Source: Polyangiaceae bacterium (GTDB lineage Bacteria; Myxococcota_A; Polyangia; Polyangiales; Polyangiaceae). From it: a stretch of 41,551 nt of DNA. Position 1 is the stretch's first letter, and every line of letters starts with the position of its first letter. Both the position numbers and the translations under genes were made by a program. Shown piece after piece: positions 1 through 8,687 of this stretch. Location of the stretch: positions 1-41,551 of the forward strand of contig JAICQO010000060.1 in assembly GCA_025937835.1 (NCBI GenBank), in the 5' to 3' direction. The notes beneath the pieces are model-generated. The model was not told where the DNA came from, ran no database searches, and worked only from the letters and a program-made list of their open reading frames with translations.

Positions 1-755
1 CCCGTGGCCGTGACCTTGGCCACCATCAGCTCGGCCTCGGGCGCGACACCGACGTAGCGCGGTGGAGACGAAGAGAGCCCGTTGCCCGCGGCCAGCGAGG
101 CGACGTGCGTGCCGTGGCCGATGCTGTCGCGCGGCTCGTCTCCGGTGACACCGTTCGCGATGAGCTCGTCGATGTCCTCCGCGGAGTACACCGCGCAGTC
201 GTTCTGGCTGCCACAGCCGAGCTCCGCTTCGAGCTCGGGGTGGCGACCGAGCACGGGGCGGCTGAAATCCAGCAACCAACGCACGCGCGTCGAGCCGTCG
301 GCGCGTCGCAAGTCGGCGTGCGCCACGTCGACCCCGCTATCTACGATCCCAATCACGACCCCGCTGCCGCTGCGGCCGGACTCGACCCGCGCAAGTGACG
401 CTCGCACCCAGCCGTCCGCGCGGTCCATCAACAGCCGCCGACCCGGCGACCACTCGAAGCGAAAGCCGGGATGCGCTGCGTACAGCTCCGGCAATTGCTC
501 GGGTTCGAGCTCGAGCGCGGCCCACCTCCCGCCGAGCGGCGTCACGAACGGCGGCCAGGGCTGCGCCGTGTCCAGCCTCTCGGCGAGCAGCGAGACGCGG
601 CCGTCGGTGCGGTTCGAGAGCACGCGCGGCAAGCGCTTCCCCGCCGGAGCGGTGCGCGCGGCCTCGACCAGCGCGCGCGGCAGATCGACCTGCGCGCGCG
701 CCGGGAACGCGAGCGCGCTCGCGAAGAGAAAAGAGAGCCAGGCGCGACGCAGCAC
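1..755 (-). CDS. Secreted S8 (subtilisin-like) serine protease, 3' part cut off by window edge
   Basis: The readable 251 residues are the N-terminal part of a subtilase. A hydrophobic signal peptide fills about residues 5-22 and ends in ARA. A pro-region-like stretch of about 100 residues follows. The catalytic Asp lies in VVIGIVDSGVD (D139) and the catalytic His in GHGTHVASLAAG (H214). The Ser block would lie beyond position 1 and cannot be seen. An insert with two Cys (about 181 and 187) sits between the Asp and His blocks. The start is a GTG 7 nt after the stop of the carboxyltransferase gene, so the two are probably co-transcribed. By family the product is an exported endopeptidase; the substrate is unknown. 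Confidence 0.85.
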   Translation of the reverse strand, partial: MLRRAWLSFLFASALAFPARAQVDLPRALVEAARTAPAGKRLPRVLSNRTDGRVSLLAERLDTAQPWPPFVTPLGGRWAALELEPEQLPELYAAHPGFRFEWSPGRRLLMDRADGWVRASLARVESGRSGSGVVIGIVDSGVDVAHADLRRADGSTRVRWLLDFSRPVLGRHPELEAELGCGSQNDCAVYSAEDIDELIANGVTGDEPRDSIGHGTHVASLAAGNGLSSSPPRYVGVAPEAELMVAKVTAT

Positions 756-762
756 CGCGGGC

Positions 763-2292
763 CTACATCGGCGGGATCAGGTGCTTCTTGCCCGGCCCGC
801 GCGCGTGTCGGCCTTCGCTCAGCGCGAAGCGCTGCGACAGCTCCCGGCGCAGGGCGTCGAACGGCAACACCGCGTCGATCACCAGCTCGCTCGCGAGCTT
901 TCCGAGGTCGATGTCGCGGCGGTACTCTTCGCGCAGCTCGGCGACCAGCGCGTCGCGCTCGGGGCCCTCGGGCACGCCCTGGATCTTGTTGTAAAAGACC
1001 GCGTTCACCGCGGCTTGAGCGCCCATCACCGCGATCGACGCCGTGGGCAGCGCCAGGCACGCGTCCGGCTCGAACGCGGGACCGCACATCGCGTACAGCC
1101 CGGCGCCGTAGGCCTTGCGCACGATCACGCTGAGCTTCGGCACGCTGGCCTCGCTGACCGCGGCGATCATCTTGGCACCCGCACGGATGATGCCCTGACG
1201 CTCGACCTTGGTGCCGATCATGAACCCCGGCACGTCGGCGAGGAACAACAGCGGCAAGTTGAAGGCGTCGCACAGCCAGATGAAGCGCGCGGCCTTGTCG
1301 GCGCTGTCGACGAACAACACGCCGCCGAGGTGCTTGGGCTGATTGGCGACGACGCCGATCGCGCGGCCGTCGATGCGCGCGAAACCGGTCACGAGCTCCT
1401 TGGCGAAGCGCTCCTTGATCTCGAAGAAGCTGCCCTCGTCGACCACGGCGTCGATCACCTTCTTCATGTCGAAGGCCTTGTTCTCGTCGGCGACGATCAC
1501 CTCGGCGAGCGGTTTGGCGTCCGCGCGGGGCGGGCGCGGCGCGCCGAGCTTCGGCGCTTCCCCGGCGTTTTGCGGCAAATAAGCCAGATAGGCGCGGGCC
1601 CAGGCGATCGCGCTCGGTTCGTCCTTCGCAAGCACGTCGCCGCAGCCGGAGACGGCCGTGTGCATCTTGGCGCCGCCCATCTCTTCGAGCGTCACCTTCT
1701 CGCCGATCACCATCTCCGCCATGCGCGGCGAGCCGAGGTACATGCTGGCATTGCCGTCCACCATCACCACCACGTCGCAGAACGCCGGGATGTACGCGCC
1801 GCCCGCCGCCGAGGGGCCGAACAGCACGCAGATCTGCGGCACCTGCCCGCTCAGGTCTACCTGGTTCTTGAAGATGCGACCGGCGCCGCGGCGGCCTGGA
1901 AACATCTCCACCTGATCGGTGATGCGCGCGCCCGCCGAGTCCACCAGGTAGAACAGCGGGCACGAAAGCCGCGCCGCCGTCTCCTGGATGCGCAAGATCT
2001 TCTCGACCGTGAGCTTGCCCCAGGAGCCGGCCTTGACGGTGGAGTCGTTGGCGAGCAACGCGATCGGGCGCCCTTCGATGCGCGCGACGCCGGTGATGAC
2101 GCCGTCGGCCGCGAGCTCCGGCTCGAGGGCGTTCGCGAGCAGGCCGTCTTCGACGAAAGAGCCCTCGTCGACCAGCAGGAAGATCCGCTCGCGCGCGAAC
2201 AGCTTGCCCTGTTCGGCGTTCTTGTCGTGATACTTGGCGGGGCCGCCGGAGTGCGCGCTACCGGTCAGCTTCCAGAGCTCCTGTTCGTCCAT
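763..2292 (-). CDS. Acyl-CoA carboxylase carboxyltransferase (beta) subunit
   Basis: This 509-residue protein has the two crotonase-fold halves of biotin-dependent acyl-CoA carboxylase beta subunits (propionyl-, acetyl- or methylcrotonyl-CoA type). Family members move CO2 from carboxybiotin to an acyl-CoA in the cytoplasm. Seen directly: the Gly-rich oxyanion-hole region GPSAAGGAYIPA in the N-half, and in the C-half LFLADVPGFMIGTKVERQGIIRAGAK followed by KAYGAGLYAMCGPAFEPD, both hallmarks of the family. Length is normal (500-540). The biotin-carrier/carboxylase alpha subunit is not in the window. The substrate cannot be fixed from sequence by eye; the text around GRRGAGRIF is more like the methylcrotonyl/geranyl branch than classic PccB. 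It is flanked by an upstream lipoprotein gene and a downstream protease gene on the same strand, probably one transcript without a clear shared pathway. Confidence 0.9.
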   Translation of the reverse strand: MDEQELWKLTGSAHSGGPAKYHDKNAEQGKLFARERIFLLVDEGSFVEDGLLANALEPELAADGVITGVARIEGRPIALLANDSTVKAGSWGKLTVEKILRIQETAARLSCPLFYLVDSAGARITDQVEMFPGRRGAGRIFKNQVDLSGQVPQICVLFGPSAAGGAYIPAFCDVVVMVDGNASMYLGSPRMAEMVIGEKVTLEEMGGAKMHTAVSGCGDVLAKDEPSAIAWARAYLAYLPQNAGEAPKLGAPRPPRADAKPLAEVIVADENKAFDMKKVIDAVVDEGSFFEIKERFAKELVTGFARIDGRAIGVVANQPKHLGGVLFVDSADKAARFIWLCDAFNLPLLFLADVPGFMIGTKVERQGIIRAGAKMIAAVSEASVPKLSVIVRKAYGAGLYAMCGPAFEPDACLALPTASIAVMGAQAAVNAVFYNKIQGVPEGPERDALVAELREEYRRDIDLGKLASELVIDAVLPFDALRRELSQRFALSEGRHARGPGKKHLIPPM

Positions 2293-2331
2293 CGGGCTCC
2301 AAGCTAGCGGATCTCACCGCGCGACTCGAGT

Positions 2332-3270
2332 CTATCGCTCGGCGAGCAGGCGTTCGACGAGGCCCTCGATCGAGCGCAGCCGGTCCGTCGAAAAGCCGAC
2401 CATCACGTCGCGCACCACGCCGCGGCGGTCGATGACGAACAGGGTGGGCAAGGCGTAGGCGCGGTAAGCGCGCTGGGTCACGCCGCTCTCGTCGGAGAAC
2501 AGCGGATAATTCATGACGTGGGTGCGAGCCGCCTGGGCGGCGATGTCGACGGGATCGCCCGTGACGCCGAGCAGCTTGAAGCCGCGAGCTCCGTAGCGAT
2601 CGTTCCAGTCGCCGAGCACGGGTGACAGGATGCGACAGGGCACGCACCAGCTGGCCCAGAACTCGACCACCACCACCTGGCCTCGCAGCTGCACGAGGCT
2701 CGGAGAGACGCTGCCCTGGATCGTGGTCAAGGCCGACAGCTGTGGCGCGACCGTGTCGACGTAGCGCTTTCTCATCAGCGCCTCGTCGTTCGGTTGCGGC
2801 TCGAGCGTGACGGCGATCAACCGTTCGGCGTTGCCTCGGCGGAGCACCAGACCCACGCGCTCACCCGGCGCGTGCGCGCTGATGATGCCGACGACGTCGC
2901 CGGGGCGCTCCACGGGCTCGCCGTCGATCGTGACGATCACGTCGCCGCTCGCCAGCTGTGCGCGCGACGCGGGCGAATCCGGCACCACGCCGCGCACGCC
3001 GACTCCGGCTTGCCCCGCGGGCAGCGCCGCGAGCTCCACGCCCATCCAGCCGTGTCCGTTCACCTCGTTCGTCGCCCAATCCGGCCCGGGCTCCCGGGGC
3101 GAATCACCCACCGCGCTCGCCGTCTGTTCCTCGAGCGCGCGCTCCTCGGCCACCGCTTCGCCTTTACGAGGCGTGGTGCTGTCTATCGGCCGGACGGGAG
3201 GCGCACTCGCACACTGACAGAGCAGGATCGACGCGAATGCGGCACCCCAGCGCGAATGCGAGTGGCGCAC
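2332..3270 (-). CDS. Lipoprotein-like PDZ plus thioredoxin (TlpA-like) protein
   Basis: The protein (312 residues from a GTG start at 3270; an ATG at 3306 would add 12 residues) begins with a basic stretch, a short hydrophobic core and ILLCQCAS, an imperfect lipobox with Gln before the Cys. A PDZ domain follows (MGVELAALPAG ... VVPDSPASRAQLASGDVIVTIDGEPV), then a thioredoxin-fold domain with the redox motif WASWCVPC and a cis-Pro in YALPTLFVID. By family, TlpA/ResA-like domains reduce or exchange disulfides outside the cytoplasm, and the PDZ part binds peptides or C-termini. The fusion suggests client-directed thiol chemistry in the periplasm (inference). The start region overlaps that of the divergent P460-like gene, so one of the two starts is uncertain. 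Confidence 0.8.
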   Translation of the reverse strand: MRHSHSRWGAAFASILLCQCASAPPVRPIDSTTPRKGEAVAEERALEEQTASAVGDSPREPGPDWATNEVNGHGWMGVELAALPAGQAGVGVRGVVPDSPASRAQLASGDVIVTIDGEPVERPGDVVGIISAHAPGERVGLVLRRGNAERLIAVTLEPQPNDEALMRKRYVDTVAPQLSALTTIQGSVSPSLVQLRGQVVVVEFWASWCVPCRILSPVLGDWNDRYGARGFKLLGVTGDPVDIAAQAARTHVMNYPLFSDESGVTQRAYRAYALPTLFVIDRRGVVRDVMVGFSTDRLRSIEGLVERLLAER

Positions 3271-3842
3271 GCGAGACGTGTTACCATGCGGCCCTGCGCT
3301 TCGCACTGCGTGCTCGTCTCGGAGGTCTGGGTGGCCGCGCGATCTACCGCGCCGCTCTGCTGTCCGCTTTTTCGCTGCTAGCGCCGCTAGCGTTCAGCGG
3401 GTGCGGCCCCAAACAGCCTGCCGCGCCGCCCGCACCGCCGCCTCCCCCCCCGCCGCCTCCCCCGCCCGTGTCCTGGTTCACGGCGGCCATGACGTGGCCC
3501 GTGCTGACGCCCAAACCCTTCCTCTCGCAGCACCTCGGCGAACGGCACCTGGCGGTTCTACGGGTGAGCCCCGAGGCGCAGCCCACCTACCAGGCGCTCG
3601 TGCCGGACTCGAGCTTCAGCCCCGGCACGCTGTTCATCGAGTCGCTGAGCGTCGAGGCGACCGGGGCCCCGGGGCCGGTGCTGGCGCTCGAGCGCACCGA
3701 GAGCGACTGGCGTTACTGGCTGCTCCACCCGGACGGCACCGTCGATCGCGAGGCCCGCCCGAGCGAGTGCGCGCCGTGCCATGCCGCAGCGCCCGCAGCG
3801 CCGCTGTTCGGCCTCCCGAATCGCGCCGGACCAAGCCGTTAG
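3237..3842 (+). CDS. Cytochrome P460-like lipoprotein with CxxCH motif
   Basis: About 201 residues from the ATG at 3237. A hydrophobic segment ends in FSGC, a good lipobox, followed by a run of about 16 prolines with a few alanines acting as an extended linker. The globular part contains a GTLFIESLSVE segment, a WRYWLLHPDGTV segment and SECAPCHAAAPAAPLFGLP near the C-terminus. That order matches the cytochrome P460 / DUF3365-like superfamily, where CxxCH holds a covalent c-type haem. It should be an outer-membrane or periplasmic haem protein; no reaction is assigned. The start is doubtful: no good ribosome site precedes 3237, and a purine-rich GGAGG at 3320-3324 leads to no in-frame ATG. Only the part from about 3300 is firmly supported. 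Confidence 0.65.
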   Translation: MRHPSANASGARETCYHAALRFALRARLGGLGGRAIYRAALLSAFSLLAPLAFSGCGPKQPAAPPAPPPPPPPPPPPVSWFTAAMTWPVLTPKPFLSQHLGERHLAVLRVSPEAQPTYQALVPDSSFSPGTLFIESLSVEATGAPGPVLALERTESDWRYWLLHPDGTVDREARPSECAPCHAAAPAAPLFGLPNRAGPSR

Positions 3843-4446
3843 ACCCAACGCATCGGCTAGTTGCCGCGTCCAACTGCGCGGACCAGGAATCAGGTCTGGT
3901 CGGACGGCGTTGTGGTCACCGGACCTCGACCTCGACACGGCCGAGCCGGCCGCCCCCGCGCGGCGCCTACAAAGCGCCAAAGCCCGGCGGCACCGGGCTT
4001 TGGAAAACAACTGCTAGAGCGCAAGAAGCAGAAGCGAAGAAAACGTAAGGAAGATTATTCGCTAAGGAAGAGTCGTTAGGCTTTGAAGTCAGAGGACGGC
4101 GCCTGGGAGCGCGGTCGAAAGCAGCAAGAAAGAAGCGCGTCGGCGAGGGGCGACCTTGCCGGCGCGCTCGTCGTTAAGCACGCAACGTGCCAAGTTCGGC
4201 GTCTGACGCGTAAGAGTCCGAACTTACAGTGATTTTAGCCGCCGTGGCGGATCGCGCAGCTGGTTCAATCACCGGAAACCTGGCCTCGCTGTCATGCCCC
4301 CCCGGGGGTCCTGCAAAGTTTTCATATCGCCGCTGCCGTGGTGCTGGAATTGCCGGGCGCGCACGCGGGGCCCACGGCTCGCCGAGCCGAAGAGGCAATC
4401 CGCCATGCAATCGGGAAATGACCCTTCGGGGTGAGTGGCCGTTTCG
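3843..4446. other. 604-bp stretch without a recognised gene
   Basis: No convincing coding signal on either strand. It contains a perfect hairpin (3977-4003), then an unusually A/G-rich, lower-GC segment (about 4015-4090) ending in TAAGGAAGAGTCGTTAGG. An 8-bp inverted repeat AAGTTCGG/CCGAACTT lies at 4192-4199 and 4218-4225. A C6/G5 run sits near 4297-4308. I looked for a tRNA around GGTTCAATC (4262) and found no acceptor stem. The stretch separates convergent genes, so it must hold terminators; the rest is unexplained and could hold a small RNA. Confidence 0.5.
3977..4003. terminator. Perfect 11-bp hairpin between convergent genes
   Basis: CCAAAGCCCGG (3977-3987), loop CGGCA, then CCGGGCTTTGG (3993-4003): every base of the arms pairs. 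It lies 135 bp after the P460-like gene. Neither strand has a long T-run after the stem, so it may be a strong GC hairpin terminator of the kind common in high-GC bacteria or a dispersed palindrome. Confidence 0.55.
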
Positions 4447-5223
4447 TCAGCGAGGGCGTTTGGGATCCATCAGCGCGCTGATACCGCTCAGCAGCTCGAT
4501 CGGCAGCGGAAAGACCACCGTCGTGTTCTTCTCCCCGCCGATCTCGACCAGGGTTTGCATGTAGCGAAGCTGCATGGAGTTCGGCGAGCGCGTGAGCACG
4601 TCCGCCGCCTCGCCGAGCTTCTGCGACGCCTGGAGCTCTGCGTCTGCAGCGATGATCTTGGCGCGACGCTCACGCTCGGCTTCCGCCTGGCGTGCCATCG
4701 CCCGCCGCATCACCTCCGGCAGCTCGATGTCCTTGATCTCGACGGCCGACACCTTGATGCCCCAGGCGTCGGTCGCTTCGTCGATGATGCGCTGGAGCGA
4801 CGCGCCGATCTTCTCGCGCTCCGCGAGGATCTCGTCGAGCTCGTGCTGGCCCAGGATGTTGCGCAAGGTGGTCTGCGCGAAGAGCGACGTCGCCATGTAG
4901 TGGTTGGCGATCTTCAGCACCGCGTCGATCGGGTTCATCACGTTGAAGTAGATGACCGCGTTGACCTTGATCGTGACGTTGTCCTTGGTGATGACCTCCT
5001 GCGGCGGCACGTCGTGAGTCACCGTGCGAAGGTCGACCTTGATCATCCGATCGATGAACGGAAACAGCAGACGGAGCCCCGGACCCTTCAAATTTCCCGC
5101 TGAAACGCGGCCAAGACGGAACACCACGCCGCGCTCGTATTCGTTGACGATACGTATGGATTTGGCGACCACGATCAGCGCCACCAGCAAGATCATGGAG
5201 AAAGGGACGAGTACTTCTTGCAT
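4447..5223 (-). CDS. Slipin / stomatin-like SPFH protein
   Basis: A 258-residue SPFH (band 7) protein. An N-terminal hydrophobic anchor (about residues 7-20, [13 protein letters not shown]) leads into [17 protein letters not shown], the start of the SPFH domain. [27 protein letters not shown] and the [21 protein letters not shown] block are near-canonical for slipins. A charged Ala/Glu/Arg coiled-coil region ([17 protein letters not shown]) follows. Slipins form membrane microdomain scaffolds and in bacteria are typically encoded beside an NfeD-type protease, as here: the protease gene ends 7 bp upstream on the same strand. PH1510-type NfeD proteases cleave the C-terminal hydrophobic part of their slipin partner; the segment [24 protein letters not shown] here is the corresponding region (inference). 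Confidence 0.93.
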   Translation of the reverse strand: MQEVLVPFSMILLVALIVVAKSIRIVNEYERGVVFRLGRVSAGNLKGPGLRLLFPFIDRMIKVDLRTVTHDVPPQEVITKDNVTIKVNAVIYFNVMNPIDAVLKIANHYMATSLFAQTTLRNILGQHELDEILAEREKIGASLQRIIDEATDAWGIKVSAVEIKDIELPEVMRRAMARQAEAERERRAKIIAADAELQASQKLGEAADVLTRSPNSMQLRYMQTLVEIGGEKNTTVVFPLPIELLSGISALMDPKRPR

Positions 5224-5230
5224 CGTGTCC

Positions 5231-6556
5231 TCACACTGCGCGCCGCACCAGGAGGCGCATGGGTCGAGTTGAAACGCGAACCACTTCGATCGCGTCGCCC
5301 GCCTGGATCTCGGGCTCGAGAGTCTCCGCTTGCCAGCGAGCGCCGTCCACCATCACTTGCCCGAGCTCGGACGAAAGCGCCTTACCGAAGCTCTCGCGGG
5401 CCGTACCCAAGCGCCCCACCAGCGCCTCGCTGCCGGTCTGGAACGGTTCCGAGAGCGCGCGGCGAGTGACCCGGCCGAGTAACAGCATCGCCACGCCCGC
5501 AGCGACGATGATCGGGCCGAGCAGCCACAGGTTCACGATCCGGGCGCCACCGAAGTAGGCGTCGGAGTCCACCATCAGCGCTGCGGCGAGCACCATCCCC
5601 ACGAGCCCTGCCCCGCCCAACACGCCGTGCGTCGGCAGCTTGACCTCGAGCGCGAGCGAAAGAACTCCGATCACGAACAACGCGACGGCCGACATCTCGA
5701 TCGGCAACACCGAGCTGCCGAGCAGCCCGAGCACCAACAGCACCGCGCCGATCGCGCCGCCCGCGCCCACACCGGCGGTCGCGAGCTCGTAGACGATTGC
5801 CAGCGTGCCGAGCGAGATCAAGAGCGAGGTCACGCTCGGGTCCGCGATGCGATCCAGCACTCGATCGACGAACGTCAGCGGGACCTCGACCGCCGTCAGG
5901 CCACGCGTCGAGAGCCGCTTGCCCGGCCGTATTTCCCGCCCGTCCAGGGCGCGCAGCAGCTCGGCCTGGTTCGCGGCCAGGAGCTCGACGAGCTTCTTCT
6001 CCTTGGCCTCTTCCGCGGTGAAGCTGATCGACTCCGTGACCATCGAGCGCGCGAGGTCGACCGGACGGCCGCGGCGCTCAGCGAGCGACTGGATCAGCGC
6101 CGTCAGGCTGTTCGTCGCCTTCTTGTCGAGCACGTCGTCCAGGGCCTTGCCGTCGGCCACCGGGTGGGCCGAACCCACGCGCGTGCCGGGGGCCATCGCA
6201 GCGATGTCCGTCGCGAGAAGAACGAACGCGCCGGCAGAGGTCGCCTGCGCCGAGCGTGGCTCGGTGAAGCCCACCACCGGAACCCGCGAGTTCGACAGCT
6301 TGGCCACGATCTCCTGCATCGAGGCCACGAGCCCGCCGGGCGTATCGAGCGTCAGCAGCAGAAACTCCGCTTGCTCCCGCTCGGCTCGGTCCACGGCGCG
6401 AGCGACGTGCCGCGCCGTGATGGGGTTGATCACCCCTTCTACCCGGACATGCACGAAGGAGCGCGCAAACGCGGGCGACGTCCAGATCAGCGACGCGCAC
6501 AGCAGTGCAAGAGGCCAGAGCCGTGACCAAAACGGCGAAACCGCGCGGCGCCCCAT
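5231..6556 (-). CDS. nfeD: NfeD-type membrane-bound ClpP-class serine protease
   Basis: A full-length (441 residues) NfeD1b-type protein. A signal peptide (about 13-31) is followed by the ClpP-class protease domain: [19 protein letters not shown] (about 66-84), the nucleophile in [18 protein letters not shown] (Ser107), and GSAHPV. The general-base Lys is expected in the DKKATNSL segment. Four to five membrane helices follow (about 240-375), then a C-terminal OB-fold NfeD domain ([14 protein letters not shown] ... GDAIEVVRV). Family role: an intramembrane-linked protease working with the slipin encoded just downstream on stress or membrane-quality control. All key residues are visible, so it should be active. 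The gene is preceded on the same strand, 56 bp away, by the unrecognised 322-residue gene. Confidence 0.93.
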   Translation of the reverse strand: MGRRAVSPFWSRLWPLALLCASLIWTSPAFARSFVHVRVEGVINPITARHVARAVDRAEREQAEFLLLTLDTPGGLVASMQEIVAKLSNSRVPVVGFTEPRSAQATSAGAFVLLATDIAAMAPGTRVGSAHPVADGKALDDVLDKKATNSLTALIQSLAERRGRPVDLARSMVTESISFTAEEAKEKKLVELLAANQAELLRALDGREIRPGKRLSTRGLTAVEVPLTFVDRVLDRIADPSVTSLLISLGTLAIVYELATAGVGAGGAIGAVLLVLGLLGSSVLPIEMSAVALFVIGVLSLALEVKLPTHGVLGGAGLVGMVLAAALMVDSDAYFGGARIVNLWLLGPIIVAAGVAMLLLGRVTRRALSEPFQTGSEALVGRLGTARESFGKALSSELGQVMVDGARWQAETLEPEIQAGDAIEVVRVSTRPMRLLVRRAV

Positions 6557-6612
6557 GCCGAACAGTCCCGTTTCACGCGGCGTTCGTCAAGCAGCGCGGA
6601 CGCTCGAGCGGC

Positions 6613-7581
6613 TCAGGCGCGGGCAGATTGCGGATCGAGCGGATCGGCCCACTGTGGCCGTCGCGTCGTCTCCGAGGCCCTCAGCGGGTAGAGCTCGCGG
6701 TATTGCTCGCAGCGAGCCGCAAATTCCTCGGTGCTCTTGGGCATGGGCACCCGCGCGCGGGTGACGGAGAAGACCAGCGTGTGCGCTCGGTTGATGAGCT
6801 GAAGGCCGAGCGCGATGGCGCGCTGCTGGAAGGCGTCGACCGGCGGCAGCGGATGCGGCTCGAAGGCCAGGAGCTGCTCGGAGCTCACCGCGAAGGAGGT
6901 CCAGATCTCGAAGATGTCGGCGTCCGTGCGGAGCGTCTCGCACTTGGCCTTGGCCGCGAGCGCAAAGGCCTCGACCAGGGGCGCGAGGCCGGTGAACGCG
7001 GGCTGCCCATCGAAGGTGGCGATCAGATCCGACGAAATCGCGTCGATCGCCCGCATCGTCTGGGCAATCTTCAGGTACCGGCTGCGGTAAAATTCCTCGA
7101 TCGGGAAACAGAAGGCCTTGAACGGCTCGCCCCAGAGCTCGTCGATGCCCTCGTCGCCGCTGCGATGCATCACCATCTTGCCGAGCGCCAGCGCCTCTTG
7201 CAGGTGCCGCCCGCACTCGCGCATCAGGGCGTTGTCGGGCTGGACATCGACGCCGAGCGCCTGCAGCTCGACGAGCTTGGTGAAGATGTCGCAGGCGCGG
7301 TTGAACATCGCGCCGGCCAGCATCGCGCCCTTGACGCGGCGGCGCGGCGCATCGGTCTCGCCCTCGTAGGCGCGGCGCGCTTCGTCGAGGCGCGTGCCCG
7401 GCACGTTCAGACCGTGCTCGACGTGGTTGAAGAGCCGGCGGGTGAGCGCCTCGATCAGCTTCTTTTTGGCTAGGAGCGTGTCTGCCGGGACCTCGTAGGC
7501 CTTGATCCAGTAGCCGTCGTAGTAAACACGCGATCGGCCGTCGACGACGCGCTCTGTGCCGGAGGGGATCTCGTGCTGCAT
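6613..7581 (-). CDS. Unrecognised 322-residue cytoplasmic protein
   Basis: I do not recognise the family. The protein has no signal peptide or membrane segment and looks mostly helical. The N-terminus (SRVYYDGYWIKAY, then KKLIEALTRRLFNHVEHGLNVPG) is Tyr- and charge-rich. The middle contains LGKMVMHRSGDEGIDELWGEPFKAF, and there is an Ala-rich helix around FALAAKAKCETL. It is the first gene of a probable minus-strand transcript with nfeD and the slipin gene (56-bp gap to nfeD), but nothing in it suggests a membrane role. Codon use and composition match the neighbours, so I believe it is a real gene. Confidence 0.7.
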   Translation of the reverse strand: MQHEIPSGTERVVDGRSRVYYDGYWIKAYEVPADTLLAKKKLIEALTRRLFNHVEHGLNVPGTRLDEARRAYEGETDAPRRRVKGAMLAGAMFNRACDIFTKLVELQALGVDVQPDNALMRECGRHLQEALALGKMVMHRSGDEGIDELWGEPFKAFCFPIEEFYRSRYLKIAQTMRAIDAISSDLIATFDGQPAFTGLAPLVEAFALAAKAKCETLRTDADIFEIWTSFAVSSEQLLAFEPHPLPPVDAFQQRAIALGLQLINRAHTLVFSVTRARVPMPKSTEEFAARCEQYRELYPLRASETTRRPQWADPLDPQSARA

Positions 7582-7730
7582 GACCGGGACCAGGGAGCCA
7601 GGCTCCTGATCGCGCCTCGTAGCACCACCCCACGCTCTGACAAACGAGAACGACGATCGGGCGACCGCCTTCGTTTGCGGGCGGGTCGGTGATCCAACCG
7701 GACACGCGGGCGAAACCAGACGGGGCGAAG

Positions 7731-7742
7731 CGAAAATTTTCG
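7731..7742. promoter_or_regulatory. 12-bp perfect palindrome before the methyltransferase gene
   Basis: CGAAAATTTTCG is fully self-complementary and lies 15 bp before the ATG at 7758 in the divergent intergenic region. It could be an operator or part of the leader. A chance palindrome of this size in about 170 bp is not very rare, so confidence is low. Confidence 0.25.
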
Positions 7743-7757
7743 GCGTAGCCTGCGCTC

Positions 7758-8594
7758 ATGGCTCGAAACGGGACGCTGACCGTGGTCGACGGGGCAATCG
7801 GCACCGAGCTCATCCGTCTCGGCGCCGAGGCCTCTTGCATCGAGCTCGAGAACGTGCGCGCCCCACTGCGCGTGCTCGAGCTCGCGCGCTCGTACGTGGA
7901 AGCAGGAGCAGAGCTGCTACGCACCAACTCGTTCCAGGCGAACCGCATCGCGCTCGAGGCCCGAGGCGTGGGCGAAGACGTGATCGGGCTGAACCGCCGC
8001 GCGGCGGAGCTTGCGCTCGAAGCGGCCAGAGGGCGCGCACGGATCACGGGTTCGATCGGTCCGATTGGCATGCGCCGGCGTTCACCCGCGATCGAAGCCG
8101 AGCGCGCGCGAGCAGCGTATGCAGAGCAGGCCGCGGCGCTGGTCAGCGGCGGCGCCGCGCTGCTCCTACTCGAGACGTTCGTGGACCTCGACGAGGCCGA
8201 GCTCGCGCTCGATGCGATCGCAGAGAGTGGGGTTCCGTACGGCATTTCGATGAGCTTCGACCTCGTCGACGGCGAGCCGCAGAGTCTCGGCAGGGCGACG
8301 CCGGCCGAGCTCTCCGCGCTCGCGGAAGCCCGAGGCGCGCTGTTCGTGGGTGCCAACTGCGGCACTGGATTGCTCGGCATCGAAGCCACGATCGACGCGC
8401 TATCCAAATCGCGACTACCGGTATGGCTCACACCGAGCGCTGGTGTTCCCGGCACTGTCCCGAGCGCGACGGCCGCTGACTTCGCGCGACTCGCCGCGCG
8501 GCTCCGCGACGGCAACGTTGCGTATTTCGGTGGTTGCTGCGGCACGGATCCGAGCTTCGTGCGTGCGATCACCGAGTCTCTAGACAACTGCTGA
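7758..8594 (+). CDS. Homocysteine S-methyltransferase-domain protein
   Basis: A 278-residue protein with only the Pfam S-methyl_trans fold, as in the MetH N-terminal domain, MmuM or BHMT. Visible landmarks are DGAIGTEL (residues 11-18), LRTNSFQANR (the homocysteine-site loop), GSIGPIG, LLLLETFVDLDEAELAL, GANCGTG (Cys201) and FGGCCGTDP (Cys260-Cys261). Cys201, Cys260 and Cys261 are the three zinc ligands that activate homocysteine. Family members move a methyl group from S-methylmethionine, betaine or methyltetrahydrofolate to homocysteine to make methionine; the donor cannot be told here. There is no cobalamin or folate domain, so it is not full MetH. It is divergent from the 6613-7581 gene and stands alone. 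Confidence 0.88.
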   Translation: MARNGTLTVVDGAIGTELIRLGAEASCIELENVRAPLRVLELARSYVEAGAELLRTNSFQANRIALEARGVGEDVIGLNRRAAELALEAARGRARITGSIGPIGMRRRSPAIEAERARAAYAEQAAALVSGGAALLLLETFVDLDEAELALDAIAESGVPYGISMSFDLVDGEPQSLGRATPAELSALAEARGALFVGANCGTGLLGIEATIDALSKSRLPVWLTPSAGVPGTVPSATAADFARLAARLRDGNVAYFGGCCGTDPSFVRAITESLDNC

Positions 8595-8687
8595 TCACGG
8601 CGCGCGACTCGAGGTTGTCGCACAATCGTACAAGCAGCAGCTCGCGTGTCCCTCTAGCTTCGGGGCAACTCGTAAAGGAGCTGGGCA

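Noticed and set aside
82-2307. Long plus-strand open frame opposite the protease and carboxyltransferase genes
   Set aside because: Its translation is Arg/Ala/Ser-rich low complexity without domains, while the minus strand gives a clear subtilase and carboxyltransferase. It is a GC-bias shadow.
4190-4290. Possible tRNA around GGTTCAATC
   Set aside because: A T-arm-like stem can be drawn but no acceptor stem, anticodon arm or CCA end fits.
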